In this document: positions 28,501-42,100 of the stretch, one piece after another
Layout: each line of letters begins with the position of its first letter
How positions within the stretch are numbered: position 1 is the stretch's first letter
NCBI RefSeq assembly: GCF_932526225.1
Contig: NC_064035.1
Location: forward strand, 10,653,296-10,713,295
Source of the DNA: Nematostella vectensis
Lineage: Eukaryota > Cnidaria > Anthozoa > Actiniaria > Edwardsiidae
Length of the DNA stretch: 60,000 nt
Direction of reading: 5' to 3'
The notes under the pieces: model-generated
What the model saw: only the letters and a program-made list of their open reading frames with translations
The model's database searches: none
What the model was told of the DNA's origin: nothing
Program-made: the position numbers and the translations under genes

Positions 28501-31500
28501 GGTACTGTGGTAGTCAGGTAGTACTGTGGTAGTCAAGTGGTACTGTGGTAGTCATGTAGTACTGTGGTAGTCAGGTGGTACTGTGGTAGTCATGTGGTAC
28601 TGTGGTAGTCATGTGGTACTGTGGTAGCCAGGTAGTACTGTGGTAGCCAGGTAGTACTGTGGTAGTCAGGTGGTACTGTGGTAGTCATGTAAAACTTTGG
28701 TAGCCAGGTAGTACTGTGGTAGTCAGGTGGTACTGTGGTAGTCAGGTAGTAGTGTGGTAGCCAGGTAGTACTGTGGTAGCCAGGTAGTACTTTGGTATTC
28801 AGGTAGTACTGTGGTAGTCAGGTGGTACTGTGGTAGTCATGTGGTACTGTGGTAGCCAGGTAGTACTGTGGTAGTCAGGTAGTACTGTGGTAGCCAGGTG
28901 GTACTGTGGTAGCCAGGTAGTACTGTGGTAGTCAGGTGGTACTGTGGTAGCCAGGTGGTACTGTGGTAGTCAGGTAGTACTGTGGTAGTCAGGTGGTACT
29001 GTGGTAGTCAGGTGGTACTGTGGTAGTCAGGTAGTACTGTGGTAGTCAGGTGGTACTGTGGTAGTCATGTAGTACTGTGGTAGTCAGGTAGTACTGTGGT
29101 AGTCAGGTGGTACTGTGGTAGTCAGGTAGTACTGTGGTAGTCAGGTGGTACTGTGGTAGTCATGTAGTACTGTGGTAGTCAGGTAGTACTGTGGTAGTCA
29201 GGTAGTACTGTGGTAGTCAGGTGGTACTGTGGTAGTCATGTAGTACTTTGGTAGTCAGGTGGTACTGTGGTAGTCAGGTGGTACTGTGGCAGTCAGGTAG
29301 TACTGTCGTAGTCAGGTGGTACTGTGGTAGTCAGGTGGTACTGTGGTAGTCATGTAGTACTGTGGTAGTCAGGTAGTACTGTGGTAGTCATGTAGTACTT
29401 TGGTAGCCAGGTAGTACTGTGGTAGTCAGGTGCTACTGTGGTAGTCAGGTAGTACTGTGGTATTCAGGTAGTACTGTGGTAGTCAGGTGGTACTGTGGTA
29501 GCCAGGTGGTACTGTGGCAGTCAGGTAGTACTGTCGTAGTCAGGTAGTACTGTGGCAGTCAGGTAGTACTGTCGTAGTCAGGTGGTACTGTGGTAGTCAG
29601 GTGGTACTGTGGTAGTCATGTAGTACTGTGGTAGCCAGGTAGTACTGTGGTAGTCAGGTGGTACTGTGGTAGTCAGGTAGTAGTGTGGTAGCCAGGTAGT
29701 ACTGTGGTAGCCAGGTAGTACTGTGGTAGTCAGGTAGTACTGTGGTAGTCAGGTGGTACTGTGGTAGCCAGGTAGTACTGTGGTAGTCAGGTAGTACTGT
29801 GGTAGTCAGGTAGTACTGTGGTAGTCATGTAGTACTGTGGTAGCCAGGTAGTACTGTGGTAGCCAGGTAGTACTGTGGTAGTCAGGTAGTACTGTGGTAT
29901 TCAGGTAGTACTGTGGTAGTCAGGTAGTACTGTGGTAGTCGGGTAGTACTGTGGTAACCAGGTAGTACTGTGGTATTTTCCAGATGGGGCAGCGTTTATG
30001 TCATTGTTACGCGCGCTACCGTGGCCACATTGACAGTTTAAACTAATAACTATGCTAGGAGGGATGTGATTGACAAGCCAATCATATATGAAGGAATCGA
30101 CCTACATAGTTTTGTCAATAAAATAAATATTTGTTTTTAATGTCTTATAAACTTGTCGAAAAATGTTTCCACAACAGCTGCGCATAAAGTGCAGCATCTG
30201 TGAGTTGATGAATGAGGTTTGACTTTCGTTCAAAGAGCTTTTACCGTTTAATTTTGACTGGACAAAGCTTATTGCAAATGGTATTCAGCACTGATGATTT
30301 GGTTTCAACTTATTTTAGACTGAACAAGTTTATTAAAAATAGCATTTCAACATGACTGATTACAAGCCCTGGTATTCAACGAATTCCTTCATTTTAGGAC
30401 AGGAGAACCTATCTTAGGCGAGACCTTAGCTTTAGACGAAGTGGCTGTTTGGTACAAGAGGGTATCTCTATCGGAGAGATATACAGAGGTTAAAGGTATG
30501 TAAAACTATGCTATAGATGCAGCCGCCTTTTAGTGAATTAGACTGTAGTACTAATTGACTATTATTATAAAGTGAATAGCGGTGGATAGTCCATCTACCG
30601 CTATTTGCTGAGCCTGAGGAAAATTATTCTTTTAGTAATACTTGGCGGGGACTGAACAAGACTTATTTTGCTTTAATCATTTTATCTCGAATTTCCGACT
30701 TTGTTTACCTTTTAATGGTCGCGCGAGACCAGGTATAGCTTTTGACAGTTTTGTTGGTATTCATGTCAGTTTGGTAAATTCCGTTCGCTCTTAAGATAGA
30801 GGACATCAAATCCATTCTGTTTTTCCATTTTTTATGGTTATTTCACAAATCGACATTATTCCGACTTTTGGCGGTGAATACTGTCCATTATTCCGAGATA
30901 GCGAACCTATCAGAGCGGGCGTTCTTGTGAAGTTCCCGCCAAGTATATACTAAAAAGTGGTATGCAGAAGAACCTAAATATAATACACCTAATTCCTTGT
31001 CTATAGAAGATGATAGGGTATGCATAAGAACCATTATGATTAATAGAGATACACCTATTTAAAAAAACGTCAGTGCAAATGGCAAATGGCGATCGACAAG
31101 TGGAAGTTCTACAACCGAAAGGACCCATGGATCCCAAAATATCTGTTCAAAATTCCGAAAAATATAAATAAAACATACGACTATACATTTAATATAATAA
31201 GTATTTGGTTCTGACATCCCTTTAGTTTATTTATCACCTTTATTTTTGCAAATAATTACTACCCATAAACACCTTTCATTCGTCAAATGCCGTTCACAGT
31301 TCGCGCTGGCAACCTTTATTAAAATGTGGGTATTACCCTGTCAAGTAAGTGATGCTTTCCTTACGGTGATTTGAGATTTGCTACTGATACCAGTTGACCA
31401 TTTTTATTTAGGGTCAACGCAGGCGATTCAAGTGGCTTTTAAGTTCTCGTCCATGGAATGGACAGATGACTACCTGGATCTAGAGTCGCTAGCAGCAGTC

Positions 31501-33118
31501 ACTCTCACTTCAAGTATAAATGACGAAGTAAGACTTTTTAGCTCTGAAGATCGTTCATTTAAAGGGGGAGTGCAATACATGAGGGGCCAAGGCGTGATGA
31601 TTGAGTAGCGATCACAACTAACTTGAAACCGCTTTTGTCGGCATGAGAGAGGAGGCCGCCAAATGATATGGACAGTCTTGTGGGCGTTTCCTTTTCGTCA
31701 TAAAATTCTAATTATATGAGATACAAAGGCTAGCGGGCGTTTCTTTCTCATTATAAAAAAAAATTGACTACGTGAGATACTTACAAAGGCTAGCGGGCGA
31801 TTTTATGCATAAAATTAATTATATGAATTCATAACAAATTAATATCTTACAAAGGCTGAAGGCAAACGTCGAACCGAAATATGAACTAATCAATTTAATA
31901 ACTCGAGCTTGCTTACGCCGACCCTATTTCCCAGGAGACAATACTTTTAAAATAGTATTCCTTACCAGTATTACTTACCAGTGACTGTTATAAGATTTCA
32001 TTATTGTCCCACAACAAAAGAACACGGAAATACACTTTTCCGTGCGAAGGGCGAAGGCCCCAGTGGAACGTACGGATTAAAAGCCATGAATTCTGCTGCA
32101 CGCAACAAGGGAAATGCAATTATTACTGGACAGTTTTTTGTGTTTTTATACGAACATATAAAAACAGCACATCGATAAATTGCATTTCAGGCACGTGTCT
32201 TCAGGGCAGGACCAGAATAATGCAAAAAAATTTTGTGTTGACTTCCGGAAATTCGCCATATTGTGGGACTGTTCGTAAAGCGCATGCCCTGTAAGGAGGA
32301 TTTTATTGCAACAAGAAAGTTGTGGGGGCTCAGTCATACCCCTACTGGTCATTTCCTTATTATTTTGGATTTTTTTGGGGGGAGGGGTGGGGAAGCCGTG
32401 CCCCCAATGCCCCCATCTCCTGCTACGGCCCTGATTTATCTTATTCGGTTCAAGTACAATACGTTTGCCGCCAGGCCTCGCCACACAGGGTTCGATTCGA
32501 TTCGGTGACTCAAACTCAAATCTATAAAGCGCACTCGAACTGATTCGCAGCACGTTGTACTTTCCATGTACCTAATTCCAAAACAACAGGTTCGACTGAA
32601 TTAGATTCAATTTGAGTTCGACGTATGCCTTAAGCCAATCTACCCAGGTAATTGACAGTCATAGGCAAAGTGAAAGTGACGATTTTCTTTGTTGCTCACA
32701 GTTCAAGAAAATCTTGGGAAGTCGTTTCCTTGGTATTCACATTCACGGATTCACGTAAGACTTATTTATGGTTATTGTGCACCCACACTAGCTGGGTGAC
32801 TTAATTATCGTTTTACTCTCCATCCTTTCCTGCAATCTCTGAACTTTAGTATCATTGAACTATTGTCTTTTAAAAGAAACGGGAGCGTCAATGTGAACAT
32901 GAGCATTATCTTTGGCGCGGTGAACTACACGGACATTCTACTATTAGAGGAGGCTCTCTACCAAAATGTATCCATCATGTCTCTACCTATATCTGGCGCT
33001 TCAATGTCCTCCGCCACAGGTACATCTCGTGTTTGTCTGTCTGTCTGTCTGCCTGTCTGTCTGTCCGTCCGTCCGTCCGTCCGTCCGTCCGTCCGTCCGT
33101 CCGTCCGTCCGTCCGTCC

Positions 33119-33158
<40 letters not shown>

Positions 33159-36100
33159 TAAAACTTTCATTCTTACTCTCAGTGCCATTAACACCTCCAA
33201 TGAACATCACAGTGAAGGTTATAACACCCTTTTCTGTCAACGTGAGCTGGGCCTCAGATAATGCGACAACACGGCTGATTCAGGGTTATCGGATCCTTTA
33301 CAAGCGCATTGGGCTTGACTCTCTGTATTCCTTACATACGGTGCAAGGTCTTGACAGCCATGCGGTGGTCGAAGGTCTTTCACCCGCTACTAACTACACC
33401 TTCAGACTGTTAGCCTACAGCCTGAAAGGAGACGGCTTTATCTCGCCCCCTATCTACGGGATGTCTGGAGAGAACGGTTTGTAACAGCAATAGGATGTTT
33501 AGCGGTGTAGTTTACTTCGTTACACGGCCAAGGCAATTTCAAAACTCCCGTGCAGCCAGTCATTTTTATCCAAAAATGCTGATTGAAACGAAAATCCCAC
33601 CAGTTTACTTCCGGAGGGTCGACGGAAACCTCAACCGACAAGAGGCAAAAGAATCTATTATAATACCGCGCTAAAAGCAGACACACTGCTTTTACGTTTT
33701 CCGGGGGTTGTTACGTAATCGACAGGAAGTAAACTGGTGACAATGCGGCTTTAATGATAACAGTATTGCAAAATAACCCCATTCAATAAGATTTTCACAA
33801 ATTGTTTCGTCTACCTGTTTGCGTGCTGGTTGTTTATGGGGCCTGCAAGTTCTGCTCTTTTATATGAAGGCGCTATGCACGGGCCAAATCCAACAAAGAT
33901 CTAGAACAAAAGAAATTGGGAAGTTACCCTCTCCCTCCTAAGTGTAGCATACATTATCATCTTCCTCCGACTTTGATCGCCTGAACGATTGACGCTGAAA
34001 AAAAACACTTGTAACCAATAAAATGGGGGTGTGTGGTGGGAAAGTTGCAATACAAAATGTCCCTTATTGATGAGGCCGAGCATTGTGCATTGTGCAGTAT
34101 CTAGCATTCTCTTCGTCCATAATTATTTAGGCTTTTTGTCCTTTTGATAACTAATGGACGAGTGCCTTCCGATCTATTATTAACAGTTCCTCAAGAAGTG
34201 CCTAATAACATCACCTCAGTCGCCACTAATTCAACGGCCCTGAATGTCACGTGGGCACACATCAATGCCCTCAACTGGTACGGGAATCCCCTTGGCTATG
34301 TTATTAACTACTCCGCGCCTGAGGTTCCAGCAGATCCCTGGATCAACATTACAGTCGCGCCCGACAATTCCAGCGTGCTTTTAGTGTCCTTGAGGAAGTA
34401 CAAAGTCTACTGCGTCACGATTGCTGCGTATAACCGGATAGGTAGCGGAAACTTTAGCGAGCCGGTATGCGTACGCACACTTGAAGATGGTAAGTACATC
34501 TGAGAGTTTCTGCTGCTGCATTTGTTACAATCGTTTTCAATGTGATTTTATTCTTATTGTTATTGTTCTTCCATCACTCTTCTCCCTTTCCTTCTTTCTT
34601 CTTGACTTTTTGCTCGTATTCTAAAAGGGATTTTGGAGAGATTATGAATGGGTGTCTTGAGCCGATATGGGCGATTAGGGATTGCCTACCTGGAAAAACA
34701 AAAATTGCTTATATTTTTTTATGATTTCAGTACCTGACGCCCCACTTCAAAACATCAAAATTGCTGCTGCTAATTCAACAGCTTTAAGCCTCACGGCCGA
34801 CGAGATACCTTTCCTAAACCAAAATGGGATAATCTTGGGCTGTGTGGCTAACTGGAGTTCATTGTACGGCGAGGGTAGCCTGGTATTTTCTAATTGCTCG
34901 GGCATGGTCATTACTGGATTGCGGAAATACACGGAGTATAGCGTGATGCTCTATGCGTTCAATAAAGTTGGGCCCAGCCCCTGGGGGGCGCTTCTTGTTC
35001 GAACGGCCGAGGATGGTAAGTGAATAACTGCTTCTCCGCGGTCGTTGTCTTGTTACGATGTTTGCATACGGGATGATAATGTTCTTCTAATTAGTGGAAA
35101 CTGCATGGCTGTTTCTAGTAGTACGTATTTATGTGTCTTTCCTCGTTGTCTTTACGAGGGTTATGAACAACAACAAAAGGTTTATTCCAGCCATGTTACT
35201 ACTTGTTATTACTCCATAGGATTGTTTTGGGTGATTCTGCCACAACGGCAAATTCTTGTTTTTTTTTTTTTTAGTTCCTACAGCCCCCCCTGAAAGCGTT
35301 TCCGGACACAATATCAGCTCCACCGCTATCAGTGTGTCGTGGTCCGAAGTTCCCGAAGATCATAAGCATGGTGTCATACGTGGTTATAAGGTCTGGGCCA
35401 CACGAATTGAAACAGGAGAAATTGAAAAAATGATGATAGTGTGTATGAAGACGGCAAACGTGACAGGGCTGTATAAGTACCGAGAGTACAACGTCACAGT
35501 AGCAGCCATAACGTCTATTGGCATCGGTCCACCGGCCACGGTCTTCATTTGGACTGATCAGGACAGTAAGTTCCATTAACAAAAGCCTCGCAGACGATCA
35601 GTGCGATCATAATTGCAGACAGCGATCAGTTGCGTTCCTACTGTTGATTGAGCAGCGATCGCGTGCGATTATATAAAATGCCTAGTACAAACAGTAGCCA
35701 GACAAGCTAGCTTTTTTTGCACCACCAATACTTCCCTGTAACCTGTCATAAACAAGAGGGGGGAAGAAGGCACCAGCCCTGCTTTATTGTCAATAAGTTA
35801 TAGAGCATCTTTTTTTACTCTATGATCCTGACATTATTTTTTCACAGCCCCGAGTGCCCCGCCGCCAAACATCACTGCAGTAAACACGAGTTCAACAACG
35901 GTGGAACTGTCATGGAGCGCTGTACCTTACGAGCATGTTAACGGCATTATACTTGGATACAAGATCCAGCAACTAAGTTACACGTACGCATATAAAAGCG
36001 GTACCGACAACACGGAGGTGAATATGACGGTGCACGGAGCAGACACTCTTCAGCGAACCCTGACTCCTCTAGAGATGTATTCGGACTACACCTATCGCGT

Positions 36101-39100
36101 GTGTGCCTTCACCATCAAGGGAGATGGCAATTGGAGCGACCACTACTACTTCCGTACCGACGAAGATGGTACGACCAAGGTCCTATACACCCAAAAACCA
36201 AAATTATTTTTTTGTTTGGGATTATCATGTAACACATGAACCTTGATCCGCCAGGGCGACTTGCATTAAAAAATTAACCACGAGTTTTTTTTATTGTTAG
36301 ATTGAAGCTAGAATAAATATAGGAATTGCTGCGGCCATCACACCAGAGAGCGATGAAAAAAATATTTCAGTGAAAATAATCTCTTTCTAACAGTGAACCT
36401 AAGACGTTGTTTTGCTATATGAAGTCAAATATGGTGAATTTAGTCCATTTATAGTTGAGTTAGACTATGCAGGTTTTTTATGGCTAGGGATATCTTTGTT
36501 TGCTTGAGAAGGGTTAGTGGTTCAGGACTTACATTAAATTAATTAATAAATTACTTAACCTTCTGCGCATGTAGTAAAATACAGTTTTCTACACGCACTA
36601 TACTTAAATCTGGTTTAAGGACTACCCCATATTAATTGCCAATCAAAATTGTGCTGTTTCAATGCTACACTTCCAGAGAACCCTCTCCAAAAGAAATTTC
36701 TTTTGGTCCTTGCAGCTCCTTTAGTTGCGCCAGTAAATTTGACAGCCAACAGCAGTATTTGGCACTCAATTGAGCTAAACTGGACGTCAATACCATCCCA
36801 CCTCATCCCCGGGATCTGTCGAGGCTATCGAGTTAGCTACAAACTTCAACAGGTCGCAGGCGCGGGCGAGCTCAGCTTGACACTGGGCGCGGATGCTACT
36901 ACCATTGTCGTCGATGATCTTTCTGGCTTCATGTGGTACGACCTCAAGGTGGTGGCGTTCACTGTCAAGGACGGGCCCGTAGCCAAAACTTCAGTGCAAA
37001 CCAAAGATTATTGTAAGCTTATAAAATAATATGTCAGCACTTTATATCTTTGAAGACTTTCTGGTTACCTTAGCCTGGGAAAGCTGAAGTCTCTAGCCGC
37101 TCGCGCAAAAAAACTAGTGGCAAGAGTTACCTTCAAAATTTCGCGATTTTCAGATGGCGATGTTTCGCGACACTTTATTTTCGCGATTTTCCTATTTTTG
37201 TGAAAAACCAGATAAATTTATTTTCGCGATTTTCGGATAATAAAATCAAGCAAAACAAGTGGAATTAAAATGTGCTGTTATCATCAAAACTGAAACAATA
37301 TGAAACAAAAAGATGCGTGGGCTAAATTTAGTTTCATAAAAATCTATAAATACAAGTCCAACTCAACCTCTCACCGTACTATATGTACATTAGATGACTA
37401 AATAGACAAGGTGTTTCCATAAAGCTTATTAAAGCCGCATTGTCACCAGTTTACTTCCGGTGACAATGCGGCTTTAAACGGCCAATATTCCCCCAAAGGC
37501 TTCTTGTGCACTCACTTAATTTTCGCGCATCCTAATTTTCGCGACACTAAATTTTCGCGTCACTTTATTTTCGCGAAATCCGCGGCATTAAAGTGTCGCG
37601 AAAATTAAGTGTAATAAGGCATTTCGCAAGCGGCTAGAGGCGTCTGCTTTCGCATGCTACTGGTTAACTGAATATACCCTTAATTCAGGCAAAACACCAA
37701 ACAGGGATTTCATTGCTCTCGTTCTCAAAAGAATATAGCGATCCCAAAATATTTGTCAAAAAGAAAAGCAGATGGTTCTTCGATTTACAGTGCGTGGCAT
37801 ATAGGGGAGGATTTTTTTAGGAGCATTGTGTAATATTTTGTAATTTCATTTTCTAGTACCCAAGGTTCCACCGCCAAGTTTCCGAGGTCAGCCAATATCA
37901 TCGACTCGCCTGCGACTTCAGTGGGAGCCTGTGCCTTTACTTCTCACCAACGGTGAAATGGTCGGATACATACTGGAGTATAACAACACAAACAAGTCGA
38001 TAGCAGATAACGCCACTTACCCTACCATACAGACCGAGGTGACGCTCGTGGACCTACATAAGTTCAATTATTATCAGCTGCGGATTGTAGCGTACAACGT
38101 GATGGGCTTCGGGCCGTGGAGTGACTACATTACACTACGCACTGACGAAGATGGTAGGTATACAGCTTCTTATACCAAAAAAGGGCACACAATGAAGAGG
38201 TTGGATTTGTCTTTATAACTTGCCGCGTCCCTCAAAGAGGTGACCGAGACTGGTAGCATTGTTCACATATTCCTTTAGCGTATTTTGTAAGATGAATATT
38301 TGTATACTGACTGAAATTAGGTACTTTTATTTGGACGCTACACTTAGTCCGCAGAAAGGTCCAAATACTTAGAAGCGTCGACCTATCTATTTCATGGATT
38401 TAAGATAAAAGTTTATTTTCTTTTGTTTTACCTAAAAAAAAATATGCTTACAATTTCATCTACTAGATAATCCAATACGGATGTTGTGGTTTAACCAGTT
38501 CCATATAACTTTCAGAACTGATAGATGATAATGTCAGATGATAATGGGTTCGTATCATTACAGTTCCCGAGAGACCACCAGCTAACTCTTCAGGGAATGC
38601 CGACGGCCCCACTTCGATCTTTGTGGAGTGGAAGCCCGTGCCGTTCGACTACCGTAACGGCTTTATTACCGGCTATAAATTGATATATCGCGCTGTGTCG
38701 TCCGTTGGTAGACCACTGTATGGCGAGCCCTCGTTCCAGCTCCTTGTCGGTCCGCATGTACTCGATAAAGTCATACAGAACCTGAAGACTTTCACGACGT
38801 ATGAAGTACAGGTGATCGCTCAGACGATCAAAGGAGATAGCGAAGTCTCAACTTTCGTTAATATATGTGAGTAAGCGAGAACTCTATTGAATACTGTGAG
38901 CCTCTTTAAAGAAGGCCAATAACGCCGCTATTTTAGACTCCTGCTCAATACCGAGTCACACAAGCATCCATTTCCATCGGCTAATTCAAACGAGTAACGA
39001 AGTTATTTTCAATCAAACATCGTCGTTCCTTTGTGAAAAAACCGCTGTAATTTCAATGATAAACAATGACAAAGGAGTGGTTGGATGTGGGTCTGGTTGA

Positions 39101-42100
39101 CAGTCTTTAGCCTCGGCACAAGTTTCTCGTTGTGAGAGCATCCGTTAGCGGAAAAAGTTGAAAGCCCCCTGCTCTCCTTGCTAGACTACGTGTAGCCGCT
39201 TACTCGCGAAAATGAGTGGATCTTTTCGCGAGTTAGCGGCTACCTGTGGGCTGATTCGCCGGAAACGTTTGTGAGCAGAGTGCAAATGAAGGTTGACGCC
39301 GTCTGAAGTTAAAACTGCCCGAGTTGTTTGCTAGGTACGATCCATTTCAATACACAATCAATTTTCTCTGGAAATATGGCTCCACTTCCCGGTACCTTTT
39401 CAAGTCCCATGTTCATTGTTGAGACTATACAATCACTTTATTTAAAAATGTTAGCTTTTCCGGTCGGTTTCCGAAGGTTACAGCTTTGCACGAGAGTTGA
39501 CTTTTTCTGTACCGATGTAGATACTTTGTCTTGATCTGTACGTGTTTATTTCTTAGCAACCTGTCGCTGCCACCGCAAGCTTTCCACCAACTGGCGTATA
39601 ATGGCTCCGTACGTCACTTATGACAACAGCTCGGACACACCTCGCGGAATGTTCCCTTACCTCCTGGAAACCTCGATTGAGTACTGCTGCGGTCGCTGCT
39701 CGGCACATGGTAAGACCATCATTGACTTCAACACCGACGGATTCGGCGAGAAAGCCATGAAGAACAAGGACATTGACGTGAAGCGAGCGATTGACCAAGT
39801 GACGGATTTAAGCTTCCCAATCAACGGGTACAAGGACCAAACTCATTACTCGAAATACTTCGGGTACATGCCAGTCGTCACTACTCCAGGAGTACTGTTC
39901 ATCGTATCGCGGGCCGAGACTGATGCGTCACCGCAAAATGTAGCTCTGACAGTGTTCATGGTCTGGCCGTTCCTATTGGTCAATATAACATTGGCGCTCC
40001 TGTTTGCCTTCGTTATATGGTTTACGGTAAGAGCTTTATAAATAATAAATAAGATGGTCCAGGCACTCGCTGAATGATCGTATAATAGCGGCAAGGCAGG
40101 GGAATATTCGTCGCACCACCACATTATCTAAGCTAACAGTACAATACAGATAGGGGATATAAATTAATTATTATTTTTTACCTTTTGTCTTATCATTATT
40201 GTTATTATCATGTTATATGCATCTCACTGATAAATTTAGAGCAATCTAGTTTTAGAATTATTATTTATTTAAAACTTTACTCGTCTTCTAGGAGTCTAAT
40301 TCCAACGAGGATCAGTTCCCACCATCCTTTGCGCGTGGTATTGGCAGTGGATTTTGGTTCGCTTTTGTCACCATGACAACAGTAGGGTAAGGAATTATCT
40401 GTTTTAATCTTTTTGATTCACTGGAGTAAAACGTGTCTAATGTCCATGTTGCTTAATTTCTAATTTTACGAGTTCGGGCCCAACTATAACTCGGCTTTGT
40501 AGCAAAATAGAGAATTATTGTCGAAATGAATATAGAGGCTGTAGGTTGCTTTTAAATAAAAAAAACCGAACTGATTTTTTTTGTAGTTATGGCGACAAGA
40601 CAGCAGTCACTTTTGTTTTTTTTTGTAGTTATGGCGACAAGACAGCAGTCACTTTTGTAGGCCGTGTGCTAACAATCGCATGGACGCTCGTCGGCCTTGT
40701 CACATTCAGCATTCTAATGGGTTCACTGAGTGCAAGCTTTGAAATCTTAGCATCCACTGAAATTGAGTCAGGCGCGATGCTGTATGGTACTAAGGTGAGG
40801 TGTACTCCTGTGCATTGAGTCTGGTGCAATGTTGTATATGGTACTAAGGTGAGGCGTACACCTGTGCATTGAGTCAGGCGCGATGCTGTATGGTACTAAG
40901 GTGAGGTGTACTCCTGTGCATTGAGTCTGGTACAATGTTGTATATGGTACTAAGGTGAGGCGTGCCCCTGCGCATTGAGTCAGGTGCGATGCTGTATGGT
41001 ACTAAGGTGAGGCGTACCCCTGTGCATTGAGTCAGGTGCAATATTGTATATGGTACTAAGGTGAGGCGTACCCCTGTGCATTAAGTCAGGTGCGATGCTG
41101 TATATGGTACTAAGGTGAGGCGTTCCCTTGCGCATTCAGTCAGGTGCAATGTTGTATGGTACTAAGGTGAGGCGTACCCCTGCACATTGATTCTGGTGCT
41201 ATGCTGTATGGTACTAAGGTGAGGCGTACCCCTGCGCATTGGGTCAGGTGCAATGCTGTAAGGTACTAAGGTGAGGCAAACCCCTGTGCATTGAGTCAGG
41301 TGCAATGCTGTAAGGTACTAAGGTAAGGCGTGCCCCTGCGCATTGAGTTAGGCGCGATGCTGTATGGTACTAAGGTGAGGCGTACCCCTGTGCATTGAGT
41401 CAGGTGCAATGCTGTAAGGTACTAAGGTGAGGCGTAGCCCTGTGCATTGAGTCAGGTGCAATGCTGTAAGGTACTAAGGTAAGGCGTGCCCCTGCGCATT
41501 GAGTTAGGCGCGATGCTGTATGGTACTAAGGTGAGGCGTACCCCTGCGCATTGGGTCAGGTGCAATGCTGTAAGGTACTAAGGTGAGGCGTACCCCTGTG
41601 CATTGAGTCAGGTGCAATGCTGTAAGGTACTAAGGTAAGGCGTGCCCCTGTGCATTGAGTCGGGTGCAATGCTGTAAGGTACTAAGGTGAGGCAAACCCC
41701 TGCGCATTGAGTCGGGTGCAATGCTTTATGGTACTAAGGTGAGGCGTACCCCTGCGCATTGAGTCGGGTGCAATGCTGTATGGTACTAAGGTGAGGCGTA
41801 CCCCTGTACATTGAGCCGGGTGCAATGCTGTAAGGTACTAAGGTGAGGCGTACCCCTGCGCATTGAGTCAGGTGCAATGCTGTATGGTACTATGGTGAGG
41901 CGTACCCCTGCGCATTGAGTCGGGTGCAATGCTGTATGGTACTAAGGTGAGGCGTACCCCTGTACATTGAGTCAGGTGCAATGCTGTATGGTACTAAGGT
42001 GAGGCGTACCCCTGCGCATTGAGTCAGGTGCAATGCTGTATGGTACTATGGTGAGGCGTACCCCTGCGCATTGAGTCAGGCGCGATGCTGTATGGTACTA

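Noticed and set aside
25540-29990. CRISPR-like regular repeats
   Set aside because: Units are contiguous with no unique spacers, in a eukaryotic intron; this is a minisatellite.
32863-33261. Open frames reading CLSVCLSV or TDRQTDRQ
   Set aside because: They run across a GTCT/GTCC microsatellite within a 163-bp intron; the true exons flank it.
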